Position numbers and translations under genes: made by a program. Shown here in pieces: positions 23,684 to 53,900 of a stretch of 64,000 nt of DNA. This stretch comes from Hemibagrus wyckioides. Its lineage: Eukaryota > Chordata > Actinopteri > Siluriformes > Bagridae. The notes below the pieces were generated by a model. The model made no database searches. It had not been told where the DNA came from and saw only the letters and a list, made by a program, of their open reading frames with translations. The stretch is taken from contig NC_080720.1 in assembly GCF_019097595.1 (NCBI RefSeq), forward strand, positions 16,584,352-16,648,351, in the 5' to 3' direction. Each line of letters begins with the position of its first letter. The stretch's first letter is position 1.

Positions 23684-26410
23684 AAGAATCCCAAGCATAG
23701 TGATGGTCAGAGAACACTGTAACAGAAACAAGTGTACAAAATTACTACTGCTCCAAACTATCCTGCCAGTTTGAGAAAATGTACCGCCGTCGGTCGAGTT
23801 GTGACACGGCCTACCTCACCCACAAAGCCAAAACTACTAACAAAATTGTATTGCATCATATTCTTGAACTCAACTGCTCCTCCATCCCTCTTTAATGTAC
23901 GGCCACAGACTGCAAGTTCCGATCCTATTGATCTACGTTGAGCACTGCTGCCCCTAGAATAGCTGATAGCAAAACTCTACTAACATGATATTGACCTTTA
24001 ATTTCCCAGATATTTCAATTAGTCCCATATCAGCAGCTCAGGAGCAGAGATCACTTTTTACCTGCATATTGTGTGAACTACTATAACAAGTCACTGAATC
24101 CAGTTCTGGGCTGCTATCATGTCAAGAAGTGAAATCTGAATGTGGGTTTGTACAGATCTTATTGCACTCCATGTGTCGCTCTTGTAGGAACGTGGGCTGT
24201 ATGTGTTTAACGTGAGCAGAGTATCTTACTTGAATGCAGGTGCTATTTTGAGCTTTAGCTTTTGGTATAATCGGGGTGCATAGAATTTTACCCAAACCTC
24301 AGATTTAAAGCAAGGGTTAAATAGACAGATTAGGTAGGTCACTCCAGGGGAAAGCTGACAACTATTTGGGAAAAATATCTAAAATCTATATATAGTATAT
24401 ATATATATGTGTGTGTGTGTGTGTATTTGTGTTGGGTTATTCTGGCACTACTGATGTGTGTTTAGTGGAGTGACTTCCTGAAAGCTGGACAGTGCCTAAA
24501 AGGTTTTTTTTTTTTTTTTTTCTTTCCTCCATCCAACATGAATTAATCTATTAATATTGCATTTATTGCTGCATTCATTCATGGATGATCCGTGTCTTTC
24601 GTGTGTAGTGTGGGTGTGTGTGTGTGAACTGAATAATCGCATCTCTCTCGCTTTCTATGACTCATTCACATTCACTTGGTGAATGGTGCATTGTGTATTT
24701 ATTTTAGATCGAACATTCTCCATTCGCTCGTTTTGCTTTAGTGTCATTAGATTTCTCCTTAAAAGCTAAATGTATATAGGATGTATTTTTGGAAAGGTAC
24801 AGCAGTGTATATCTCGTTCCCTTTTGGTTTCAGGTTGATTAGATACTAAGCTAAGGGGTGAAGTTTAGCAGCTTGCACACTGATGGGATTGCTTGGTGGG
24901 TTGAAGCGGTCTGATCATAACCCCGGCACAATTTTCTTTTTTTTCTTTTTTTTGGTTCCGCATTTTTCTCGTATCACTGTAGCATCCTGTAGCAACAGTA
25001 TGACCAATTTAACAGTATCTTTTTCGGCAATATGCCTTTCAACCATGAACGCACTGGAAAGGTTGAGTAGACGAAAGGTTTATGCAATATTCACAGGGAG
25101 TGCGCCAGTTCGGGAGATGGAGCATTAGTACGTTGAGAAGTACTCTGGCGCTGTGTGCATGTGGAGACAGGATGAGCTGTTAAACCTGAACTTAAGGAGT
25201 GGCCTCAGCTCTTCGACACTGTATTTTTGACTACTATACCACACAAAAACCTTTTATATAATCAGTACTACTGCCCTGCTCCTGCTCACTCTCCCTTACT
25301 CCTCTTGATATGCAACTTGTAAATAGTTTGTAAGTATGATTTTTCTTCCCCGCCCTCATCCTTTCTTTCTTTCTTTCTTTTTTTTTTTTTAAATCCTATA
25401 GACAATTCTTGAAGCTTGCTGTATTTTTGTGATGGCCTTTTTTTTTTTTATTTTATTTTCCGAGTGTACACTCACAGGTACTACTGATATCTCTTTCGTT
25501 GTAGAATATACAGTCTTAACGATCGGTATACAGATACTGTATAAATAGGACGTGTTAGACATGTTAAAGGATGAGAAGTTCTTAGGATTCGATGCCAACT
25601 TGGCATGAAATTGTTAATCGAAACCTCTCTAGCATGTGAAAGCCAAAAATAATATTTATATGGAGAGTTGGTTGTGTTTTATGTGGTTCTTATGTTCATA
25701 TTAGGATTCTTGTTGTTACGGGGGCAAAACCTGTACATGTTTATTACACTGGATTATTATACACTACTGAATACACTACAGTACTCTAAAATCTAACTCG
25801 CAATGTCCACACTACTGTCTGTGCTCTGCTGATCCTGAAACTGCTCGTATGGTGCAGCATCAGCCGGTTGTGAAATTGTTCATTTTTTTGTTCTTTTTTT
25901 TTTTTTTTTAGGTACAGATAAGAAGATTTTTCACGTTTATTTTCTTTTTGTCGGTTTGATTTCTTTCTTACTGCGTGTGGTATTTTTTTTTTTTTTTTTC
26001 CATTTTGGTTTCACCTCTCCAGCTGAAAGTGTATGTACATATATTTATAGCTTCCTGACAAAGTTTCTGCTGCTGCTGTGTTTTGGAGGCATGAGCATAG
26101 TCAGGGTTATAATATTTATGAATTTAGGTCGGCTCCTGTTATGCTTCTAATTCAGAAGAGACCTGTGTAGCTATGATGCCTGAAATGCCTCGTCGTTATT
26201 CTAATACACAGGCTGGATATGAGCCTTCGTTCCTATGTATTACTATAAGGAAAGGTGTATATTGTAACAGATTGACCGTAGACCCTACAACTTGTCTGCT
26301 GAGTATAATCTCAGTGAGCTCCTAAACCCAAATCAGTCTTTTCAGGAATTGTTTCCAATCATGTACATAAGTAATATTATACAGTAATAAAGACATTTTC
26401 CTATAATCTA
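23684..26410 (+). other. acvr1b 3' UTR (inferred)
   Basis: Downstream of the stop there is no gene for 2.7 kb. A consensus AATAAA lies at 26386-26391, so the UTR probably runs to about 26.41 kb. It contains TA/TG repeats near 24390-24425 and several T-rich tracts. The extent is an inference. Confidence 0.5.
26386..26391 (+). terminator. Candidate acvr1b poly(A) signal
   Basis: Consensus AATAAA, followed about 20 bp later by a T-rich, G-containing stretch. Confidence 0.5.
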
Positions 26411-27274
26411 GTCTCCTTATTTCAGTCTCTTTCTGCTGTCTTCTTTGGTAGAAACACCTACTTTACACTTCATGTAAGATATGTCTTGGTCAGCTCTGCT
26501 CATGTACATCATTACACTCCAGTTGCCTGAAGTAACACATCAGCTATTAACTGTCTAACAAACACTTATTCACTGCAGTACAGAAAAGCTGAGGAAAGCA
26601 TTTTTGAACAAAGCATCATGTATCCCCGGTCCTTAAATCTACTCTTTAAAATCAAAAGAGTGCTTTCATTTTATTATATATAAATTATGATTTAAGATTT
26701 GAAATATTCTTCCTTAATTGCTCTACTTCAACACGTATTAAAAATCCCGTCTTCCTGCCTTCACGAAAAGATGCTTTAGATAAGAAACACAAGTTCGAGG
26801 CTAGAACAGGTTTGTTTTTGTTTTTTTTACTGAGAAGTTGGAGTGCAGATGTAAGTGCGGTGTGTTCAGACAGCTGTAGAAATGATGTCAGTCATTTTCC
26901 CACACAATTTTCTAAAATCAAATAATTAATAAATGAATAAAACGTATTATTCTTGACACATTACATATTGTTTTTATTCTTCATTTCATTCGAAGTTTCC
27001 CAGCCATAAGTGCAACTTCCTGAATATTTGGAGATGTCCTCTATATAGTCTAGATTCTTTCTTCCTTGTGGGTGGATAAGGCACACTGAACCTCACGGTC
27101 TGTTAATATTAGACAACAAGGCAAAGCTAGTAACATAACAAAGATGTTGCTTTGTGTTTCAGAGTGACTGAGAGGGATTCAGTGATTTTACACCGATCTT
27201 TAATTCCTTTTGTGGCTGTTTTTAGATTTCAGAAATGCCCAATTGTTTAGAACTGTGTTAGACTTACAAATATA
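26411..27274. other. Convergent intergenic spacer
   Basis: Lies between the 3' ends of acvr1b (+) and prkag1 (-). No gene or repeat recognised. Confidence 0.5.
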
Positions 27275-27936
27275 CACCGATCAGGCATAACATTATGAGC
27301 AGAGACAGGTGAAGTGAATAACACTGAGTATCTCCTCATCATGGCACCTGTTAGTGGGTGGGATATCTCAGGCAGCAAGTGAACATTTTGTCCTCAGAGT
27401 TGATGTGTTAGAAGCAGGAAAAATGGGCAAGCGTAAGGATTTGAGTGAGTTTGACAAAGGGCCAAATTGTGATGACTAGACGACTGGATCAGAGCATCTC
27501 CAAAACTGCAGCTCTTGTGGGGTGTTCCCGGTCTGCAGTGGTCAGTATCTATCAAACGTATCCTTTATGTGCTGTAAGCAGTATGTGGGTGGGGGGTGGT
27601 AGCTTAGTTGTTTAGGTGTTGGACTACTGATGGGAAGGTTTTGAGTTAAAGCCTCAGGGTCACCAAACCGCCACTGCTGGGACCCTGGACAAAATTAGAT
27701 AAAAATGTATGTTGCTCTGGATAAGGGCGTCTGCCAAAATGCTAGAAATGCAAATCCTAATTTGCAACTTACAGGATTTAAAGTATCTGCTGCTAATATC
27801 TTGGTGCCAGATACCACAGCACACCTTCAGAGATCTAGTGCAGTCCAGGCCTCTATGGGTCAGGGCTGTTTTGGCAGCAAAAAGGGGGACCAACACAATA
27901 TTAGGCAGGTGGTCATAATGTTATGCCTGATCGGTG
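27275..27936 (+). mobile_element. Tc1/mariner F2 copy with nested SINE
   Basis: Its inverted ends start CACCGATCAGGCATAACATT, match each other perfectly for over 20 bp and are flanked by TA. Inside are transposase remnants homologous to 11.6-12.1 kb. A tRNA-related SINE at about 27556-27760 interrupts them. It has no functional transposase. Confidence 0.85.
27556..27765 (+). repeat. tRNA-related SINE nested in F2
   Basis: It has an A-box-like GGTAGCTTAGTTGTTTAGG, a B-box-like region (GGTTTTGAGTTAAAGCCTC) and the tail GCTCTGGATAAGGGCGTCTG shared with 345-484. It interrupts the F2 sequence near the TATCAAA position of other copies, so it inserted later than that element. Confidence 0.65.
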
Positions 27937-29517
27937 TACATAAAAGCACAAAACCAAGTCATGTTTAAGATAAAATGTTTATTTCACTCATGCATTATAA
28001 ATTGACATGTGAAATATAAAATGTAAATATTTATATATACATATTTGTATACACATTTCACTCATTAAGAAGAAAACAATCACTGATTAAGCATAAGCAA
28101 CAAAAAACACATGGTAATCCAGTGGACTGGACATTTTCCTTTCCTATGGTTTTGGGCAGCAGCCGTCCACGACTGAAAACCTAGAGAAGAAGCTGCCGAT
28201 ATTTACTGATCAGTTCCATCGTCCACACGCTCCTTAAATGATCCTGGCATCCAAATTTAATAACGTTAAACAAACTGGCATTTATTATGAATCTGGTTTT
28301 AAAGAATTTATATAGAAATCATTAAGAGCTAACAGGGTTAAACCACTGTAAATGAATTGAATGAAAAACTAGGAGACTCCACTGTTCTGCCACACAAGAC
28401 TTCAAGTTTACTGTCATGCTCATACTGAGATACCTAAAGCGTGTGCTTCACTGTGCTTCTATGTAATCTACAACAAAAACCCAAAACAAAACAAAACCAA
28501 AAGATATGCATTCACTTCAACCATATTGTGAAGGATGATAGATGATAACCACACACAAAAAAAAACCTTATAAGCTGTTTATTTAAAATCATGTTGAGTA
28601 GCCAAACTTCCAGATGTTCTGGACTGTGAGTTCAGTTAAAAAAAAAAAAAAAATAATCAGTCTAGTTCTAAGAACAAAAAGAAAGTAGACTGGATGCTGG
28701 ACACAACAGCTCAGGTCACTAAAACTACAGATCAGTAGCTAATAGTAAAGAATGTTTAGAAGGACCCTTATGCTTCAAACATCTGTACTCTGTACAGTTT
28801 AGTCTAACTTCAAGAGATAAAATCCTCTATATGTGAGTTTTTCAAAACTTTTCTTCACAAATTACATTAGGTAACATGACATGTTTTGGAGAATGAGGAT
28901 AATAATTACTTTAAACAGGATATTAATTAAAAATAACAAAATAACATAAAAGCCTATTTATATACATACTGCCTGATATGCTCTCATCCGCCATCCCTCC
29001 CTTCATTACACTGTGTGTGTGTGTAATAAATAATAATAATAATAAATGCTAATATGTGGTTTTGAGTCATGAAAAGCTGCAGGTTTCAGTGGGCTTTAGA
29101 GCTGCTTCAGGTTTTACAGGTAGAGGATTTTGGTGTGTGCTTTAAATATGATTGCAGTTGTGCTTCACCCTTTTCACATCTGTATATTGCTCTTGGTTTT
29201 TCACGTTCTCCCTCGAGAGGAAGAGGAAGAGAAGGGAGAGCTTATCCTTTCTCTAGACATAAAACAGGTTCTGTTACACATCAACTTAAATGCTAAAGTA
29301 ATCTGGATTTCATCAATACCTAACAGGAGAGGCTTGTGGGAGATTTACTTTGCACTCTACAATCTAACATTAGATGGACTTCTTGCCGATTTTTTCTTGT
29401 GTGATTATCCTTTGAAAGTCCATCGCCTTAAGTTGCTATGATTTCTTAGCTCTGGTTTGCGAGCAGCCACATCTCTCTCTCTCTCTCTCGGCTCCGCTCT
29501 TCCTCTCGTCTCACCGC
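27937..29517 (-). other. prkag1 3' UTR (inferred)
   Basis: Reverse-strand sequence after the prkag1 stop. Reverse-strand AATAAA signals lie at 28578-28583 and 27978-27983, the latter only about 40 bp from the F2 element. No coding sequence is seen. Confidence 0.45.
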
Positions 29518-39742
<10,225 letters not shown>

Positions 39743-40110
39743 GGTCCATACAGGGGCTTCTTCTAAACACACTCCAGCTCCAGGACTCACCTCAGATCAG
39801 ACCGGAGCGTCAACCGGAAATGACGACATAGTACAGGTCGCTGAAACAACCTGTCCTTCTGATTCATGCCTGATAGCATGTACAGGGACAATCCAATCCG
39901 GTCACTTTTTAACTACTAACAATGTGTTTTGTAGTGCGTCTTCAACATTATGCTTCACGATAATAATCCAAAAAATATTTTAACAGACACACAAGCCATA
40001 AAACGTCCAAGCAAGGAAGTAGAAGATGCACGTGCAGCTCTTACACCAGTCTGTACACTTAGTGGCATATTAAAAATGATGAGACAGATTTAAAGAAAAA
40101 AAAATATTCA
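39743..40110 (-). promoter_or_regulatory. Putative prkag1 promoter / 5' UTR
   Basis: Sequence upstream of the prkag1 ATG on the reverse strand, with moderate CpG content near 39795-39850. No TATA box recognised. Boundaries are inferred from position only. Confidence 0.3.
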
Positions 40111-41597
40111 AAGGCTTGTTTTATTTCATTAGATGTAAAATAGTCCCATATACTGGTTCTTCCTTAGAAAACAGAATAGTGTCAATCTGGACATATCCCA
40201 GACACAGGGCACTGCTGAGGTCTGGTAGTGTAACTAAAGACAAGTTCAACACAGTCACATCACACCACAGTGAACCTGTTCTGCCCAGTCACTTAAGTCC
40301 AGTCATACGTCCAATCTGCCATATCTGACCCACAGCACAGCTACTTCACCAAAGCTCATTTTAAAGTCATTTGAACGTTGCAGCACAGTGACTCGGATCA
40401 ACCGGCAATGGCTTTGAATAGGGGTTCTGTGTGTGTGTTATTTATTTACATTTTACTCCTGTTATGTATTAAATACTTCAGATTACATTCGAGACTGGGC
40501 AAAACCGGTCCTTGACCAACATTGTCTTTTAGACGTATAATCCTATAATTTCACACAAATATGTTAAACTTTAGAGTCTCCTCACTGCTCTAGTCTGACT
40601 CTGGACCACATTTACATGCTCTTCAGCAAAACATCAACCTCGATAGATTACCTACACTTTTACCCAACAGGCATTATTTTGTGTGTTTACAGGGGGAAGA
40701 AGGATGCATGTATGCATGCATGCAAGATGGGTCCTATGAAAGTGGATTAGCAGCAATTTAGTCCTGTTGTCCATAAACGTTCAATAATTTACTGGGACTG
40801 ATGTGATGATTCAGTAGAAGATTTAAATGAGACAAAGACAAGAATGTTTCATGAAAGGTGAAGCCAACGATAGTGATGAGGGAAATATAGAGTTTAATCA
40901 GACAAATCTGTCTTATGGTTTAAAGCCCACACGGTTAGACTAGAGGTGAAACAGGAACGGCAGTTCCTAGTAGAAAGTGTACCATAAGTTCCAAAAATGT
41001 CCCCATTCCATAACGAATGTGACCATAGAATAACCCTGTGTACCCAAAAAAGCATTTCTGTATTATATGGAAGGGTTGTTGATCCAATTAGAGACCTCCT
41101 AGTCCTTAAAATTGGGAGACTTTGTTTAGAAATAACATCTCAGCCCTGAGGATGACAAGGTTTTGGAAACTTTCCACATTGTTTAAGCTGCTAAATCAGT
41201 CCTCCCTCCACATTAATCTAGCACAGTTTCAAATTCAGCTACAAGGCCAAATTTTGTATTAGATTAAGAACACCACAGCAAAAACCTCAATACTACAAAA
41301 GAACTGCTATTTTTTAATTGATTTCATTTCCAAAAGGTGTCACGATTCAGTTCAGTGTAAACCTAGTGCTTCAAAAGATAATGCCAATAGATCAGTACAA
41401 ATCAGTACAAAGTCATTATCAGTCAGACAAATGAGTTTCAATTTCTTCTATTTCCCAATCACACTAACTAATGGATGGCTTTTTGTCACAGGTTTCAATG
41501 GACAACAGTTTAATGGAAAATTTAGGTTTCAAATTTCTAGGAGCTAGAAATTTGCGTGTCTCAGAGAATATGTATTGTTTTTAGGAGTGTCAGGTAA
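40111..41597 (-). other. pa2g4 3' UTR (inferred)
   Basis: Reverse-strand region after the pa2g4 stop. A reverse-strand AATAAA lies at 40120-40125 and another candidate near 40440. No coding sequence or recognised repeat. Confidence 0.45.
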
Positions 41598-49265
<7,668 letters not shown>

Positions 49266-49833
49266 TACGATTTTAATGAAGGAAAATCTTCATTTCTATT
49301 TTCATTCAGTTTATGTTCATATTTTTATATAGTATATTTTGATTTGATATATTTTTGGTATTCATAAAAGATGTGTAACTTAATTTTTAATATAGTATAA
49401 ATATTATAAAATAAGATTGAATTCACAATAAACAACATTAATATAAAATGACTTGTAAATAAGCACAACTAATAGCAATATAACATTTATTTCAGATATG
49501 AGGTAAAAACAGATTTATTGATGTATAAAATGACATCACAACAATACATAGTGTATTATAAAAGCATCATTACAGAAACAAAACAAAGAAATGAATTTGT
49601 TCTGGTGAGACATACAAAACAGTCAAGCTTTACGACTGGCCATTTCTAGCATACCCTAAAATCTTTCTTTCTTCCATATTGTCGCAAATCATATATGAAA
49701 CATTTCAAAACATGGAAAACATGGAAAACATCTTTGTACCTGGTTCTTTAAGTGCTTGAAGCAATGCTGTAGATACTGTTAAGTAAAATGGCTACATAAT
49801 GGTATGACTATATAATATATAGGTAGGTACATC

Positions 49834-49836
<3 letters not shown>

Positions 49837-49907
<71 letters not shown>
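49837..49907. repeat. (TA)n microsatellite
   Basis: About 70 bp of TA repeat in the presumed erbb3 3' UTR. Confidence 0.95.
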
Positions 49908-49911
<4 letters not shown>

Positions 49912-50293
49912 TGTTCTTTTGCATTTACACCATGTACAATATTAGTATAGTAAAAAGCATTCATCCCTGACTCACTGTTAATTTTGTCATGTGATGCAAT
50001 GCAAGCGGCCTTGATGAATTTGACTTAAAAAAACAAAACAAAACAAACAAACACCTGTAACAGACATACTGAATCATAAACAAAATCACAGAATATACAG
50101 AAGTAATACAAGCATTCATCACTGGAAGAGATCTGCATCCTGAGGTCCAGTGGCTGTTTAATATCAACTGAGGTTCATTATGTTTGTCTGCAGTGATCAG
50201 TGTACATGCTGTAAAAGTTCAATACCTGGTACTGCAGTTCTTTGCTATGTTTCAGCAAAAAAAAAAAAAAACTAATTAAAAAGTATAGGTATA

Positions 50294-50641
50294 CACTACC
50301 GCTGAAAAGTTTGGGATCACTTGCATATTTCAGCTTGATTTCAGCTACGGAGGAAGACTCCATCAGCCAATCCATCTTGTGGGAGATGCTCCAGGAAGCA
50401 TGGGGTGAAATCTCATCAGATTACCTTGAAAAATTGACAACTAGAATGCCCAGGCTTAATAGCTTTTTTTTTTTTATGATGAAGGCAAACTTTGATGAAA
50501 ACATTCATCATTTCCATCAAATTTCTGACTCTGACATGTCAGCATGTCTTGTTCTTTTGCTATATTTTCTATTCAGACTAATTTCGAGTGTGTTTCCTTG
50601 GGAAAAAATAAGATTTTTAAGTGATCCCAAACTTTCTAGTG
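50294..50641. mobile_element. Short Tc1-type MITE (F6)
   Basis: A 348-bp element flanked by TA. The left end starts CACTACCGCTGAAAAGTTTG, and the right end is the inverse of CACTAGAAAGTTTGGGATCA. There is no transposase, so it is a non-autonomous element. Only one copy is in the window. Confidence 0.8.
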
Positions 50642-50909
50642 TATGTGATAGTAAACTCAGAGCTTTTGTCATATGCTGCTATACATGGACAATTGTCAAG
50701 TTGTTTTGTTCAAAGACATGACTAGTGCTTTACAGATTGCTACTTTTATCAAAGGTATTGCTGATCATTTTTATTTTTTATTTATTCTACATTTTAGAAT
50801 AATACAAAATGTATATTTTATAATTCTTTCTTTATTCTATATTTACTAATGTGTTTCTTTCTAATTTTACTAAGATATTCTTTTATAATTTTAATGACAC
50901 TCTCCCATC

Positions 50910-53900
50910 TTAGGTACGCACTGCATTTGCTTTAGAAAACAATCGGCTGTGCCAGTAGTCAGGATTGTCAAAACACCGGTCTGTCCCATCCTTGCCCTTT
51001 CTCATTCCTGTGTGCACTTTAACGTATGGCCTGACTCCATGACTGTGCTGTCCCTGGGTATCCTCTTCTTCTGATTTTTCCTGTAGGTTCTGGTATTCAG
51101 CTCCAGAGTTTCCCCCTGCAACCTGAGAGTCCATTTCTTCATATTCATACATCTCTCCTTCTCCCTCCAACAAGCCGTGAACCATAAGTGAGCGCCTCAA
51201 CCTTGGTTGGCAGTTTGTATACTGATACTCTTCCTCTTCACAATCCTCTTTCCCATTAGATTTCTTGGAAGAAATATGGCTTCCTTGTCTTAGGAGGTCC
51301 ACTTTGGGATTATTGTTTGGTGCTGTGACCCCTGGGCCACTATGAATGTCCATATATTCATACTGAAGATCCTGGTCCAGGTCGGCCTCTGCATACTCTG
51401 CTTCGCTGGATGGAAGGTCGGCATTACTACGACTTCTTTCATCCAAGGAGTACTGTGACAGGCCTCCACTGCTCTCTGTGCCTTCCAAGGATAACCTGTG
51501 ATTGGCAGCTGGAGGTTTATGTATGCTGAAATTATGGCTTGTTAACTGACAGCAGTTTTGGCTCCGGCCTTTTGTGTGTCTGAGTGGGAGGTTTTGATTG
51601 TTCATGTACTCATATTCTTCCTCACCACTGTCATGCTCCTCTAAAAGTTCATGTGAATGACCCATAGATAACCTCCCATTAGATAATGTCACACGGGAAG
51701 GCACAGAACACATCGTGTCTAAAGAGAAAAGGATGGGAGATGTTGTTAGGCATTATTATTATGACTGTATACCTGTAACTGTGATTACTGAATCATCGAA
51801 ATATATAAAGAGATACAAAAACACAATATATCACACTATTATTCTCACACACCTCTGTCTGAATTGTCGCTTAGTCCTGGCAATACATATCCATTTTGGT
51901 CTTCCTCCTCCTCACTACATGGAGACGGCGTGTCAGGAATGGGTGTGTCTGGAGGGCCTGATACGCTGTCTCTCTGAGATATATATGCACTGTCTTCCCG
52001 ACGTTGCACACCTCTTAGGCTGCTAGACAACAGTATATCTTCATTCATCTCTAGTTCTACCAGGGTGCCATGTCCTTCAGAACCCTCAGAAATAGTGCGG
52101 GCAGAGTTGAGGCGTGAGCGTGGCGGCCACACAGTCTACAGCAAAACAAAAAACATTGTCTCTCATTGACACTCACATAAGCATCCAAAGAAGGCATTTG
52201 TTTCATTCATAGCAGACACTATTCCACAATGAGACATACCTGCATAGAGCCCTCTACATTTGGGGTCATTGGCAGGTAACCAGCTAAGGTGAGACTGGCC
52301 TGCATAAAACAAAAATATGGTAATATTATTAAATAATAAAGGACAGAAGCAAATTTAGATCACAGTAACTTGCATGTACTGAAACCTCACTCAGGTCAGA
52401 GTAAGTCACTTCAATCTTCCAACTTGCTGGCTGTTTAATTTAGCTTTTTTATATTTAGCAAATGGGTTTCTCACCCTGTTAGTATCCACACGCAATCTAG
52501 AGAGGCTTCTTGATGGTGTGAGGTATACAGGAGGTGTGGCCATGCCGTCTTCCAGTGCCTCATCCTCTTGGTCCTCCAGCCCCACACCAAGAATGTCCAC
52601 TTGAGTACCACGATGGTGTGCCTCATCAGAGGCAGGGTCAGGAGCAGTGCACTCTCCCTATCGAATTAGAATTGAAAATGTAGTAAGCTTGCTATAATTA
52701 CTATAGTTGCATATGTGTACACATTAAAATGAATGATCTCATGCTCTAGGCATTTAAAAGTGTTATGTTAGACTACTCTGATGCCTTACTTTGATGACAA
52801 GGTACCGGGGTGGGTCTCGAGCCATTCGGCTGAACTCACTGGCTAACTCTTTGAAACTTGGTCGAACATTCTCGTCAATCATCCAACCTGCCAGGAGAAG
52901 CAAACAGGTTTTACAGTGATGTTTCATTCTAAATCAACATTAGCGTGAGAAACTAAAGCTCTAGACAAAAACATTTTGTAATTAATGGTAATATCCCTGT
53001 CTGATCTATAAATACTAAATAAAAACAATTTTATGGTGTTCAGAAAACACTTGTGTAGAGGTGTGGCAAGATGTTATGCATTAAGACAATTACAACAGCT
53101 GTGTTAATAGTTTATCACTACCACTAAAAATAAGGCATTTTAAGCATCCTCACACTATTTCCTTTGGTTTCTCATTCATAACTTACAGGTAAACCCATCA
53201 ATACAGTAGTTAAAGGATAAAGCAGTTTAAAATTTAATAACATTAATAAAAGATAATACAGTTTCAAGTACTATTCTGTTACATTTTCATTTAATTCACT
53301 GGAGCTGCTTTTTATTAAAGTCACTGCAACTGTGTTTACAGTTTTATATACTATACAGTTGTATATACTATATGCTCCATTTCAACACAAGCCCTCCTGA
53401 AACTGTGGACACACAATTCAGTTAAAACAATTTGGCATTATCTTGAATGTCATATTGGCATTATGTTAAAAAGAGTTTTTAAGGTGTCCATCCATTAAAA
53501 ATATATTTATTGTGACTCTATGTAGCAATGTTGTTACATCTAAAATATAACTTCATGTACTCCTGTCTCTTATAATCCCAAGTATGAAGAGATTGAGGGG
53601 ACTTACATTTGACCATAACCATATAGACCTCAATTGTGCAGATCTGGGGTTGAGACAGACGCTCGCCCTTCTGCAGCAAATCTGGAACTTCCTGTGGTTT
53701 CATTGCAGCATAAGGCTCTGCCCCATATGACATCATCTCCCAGACAGTTACACCTACACAGGGGGGAAGATGCCAATAAATGGTGCATTAAACACACATC
53801 AGACTTGCTTTCTGAATGTCTCTCTTGAACACACACACACACACATTTACACTCACCATAGCTCCACACATCACTCTGATGCGTATATCTGCGGAATAAA

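Larger units (their letters stand above)
49266..50909 (-). other. erbb3 3' UTR and spacer (inferred)
   Basis: Between the erbb3 stop and the pa2g4 promoter. Reverse-strand AATAAA signals lie at 49514-49519 and 49486-49491, so the erbb3 transcript may run to within about 250 bp of the pa2g4 promoter. It contains a TA microsatellite and an F6 element. Confidence 0.45.
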
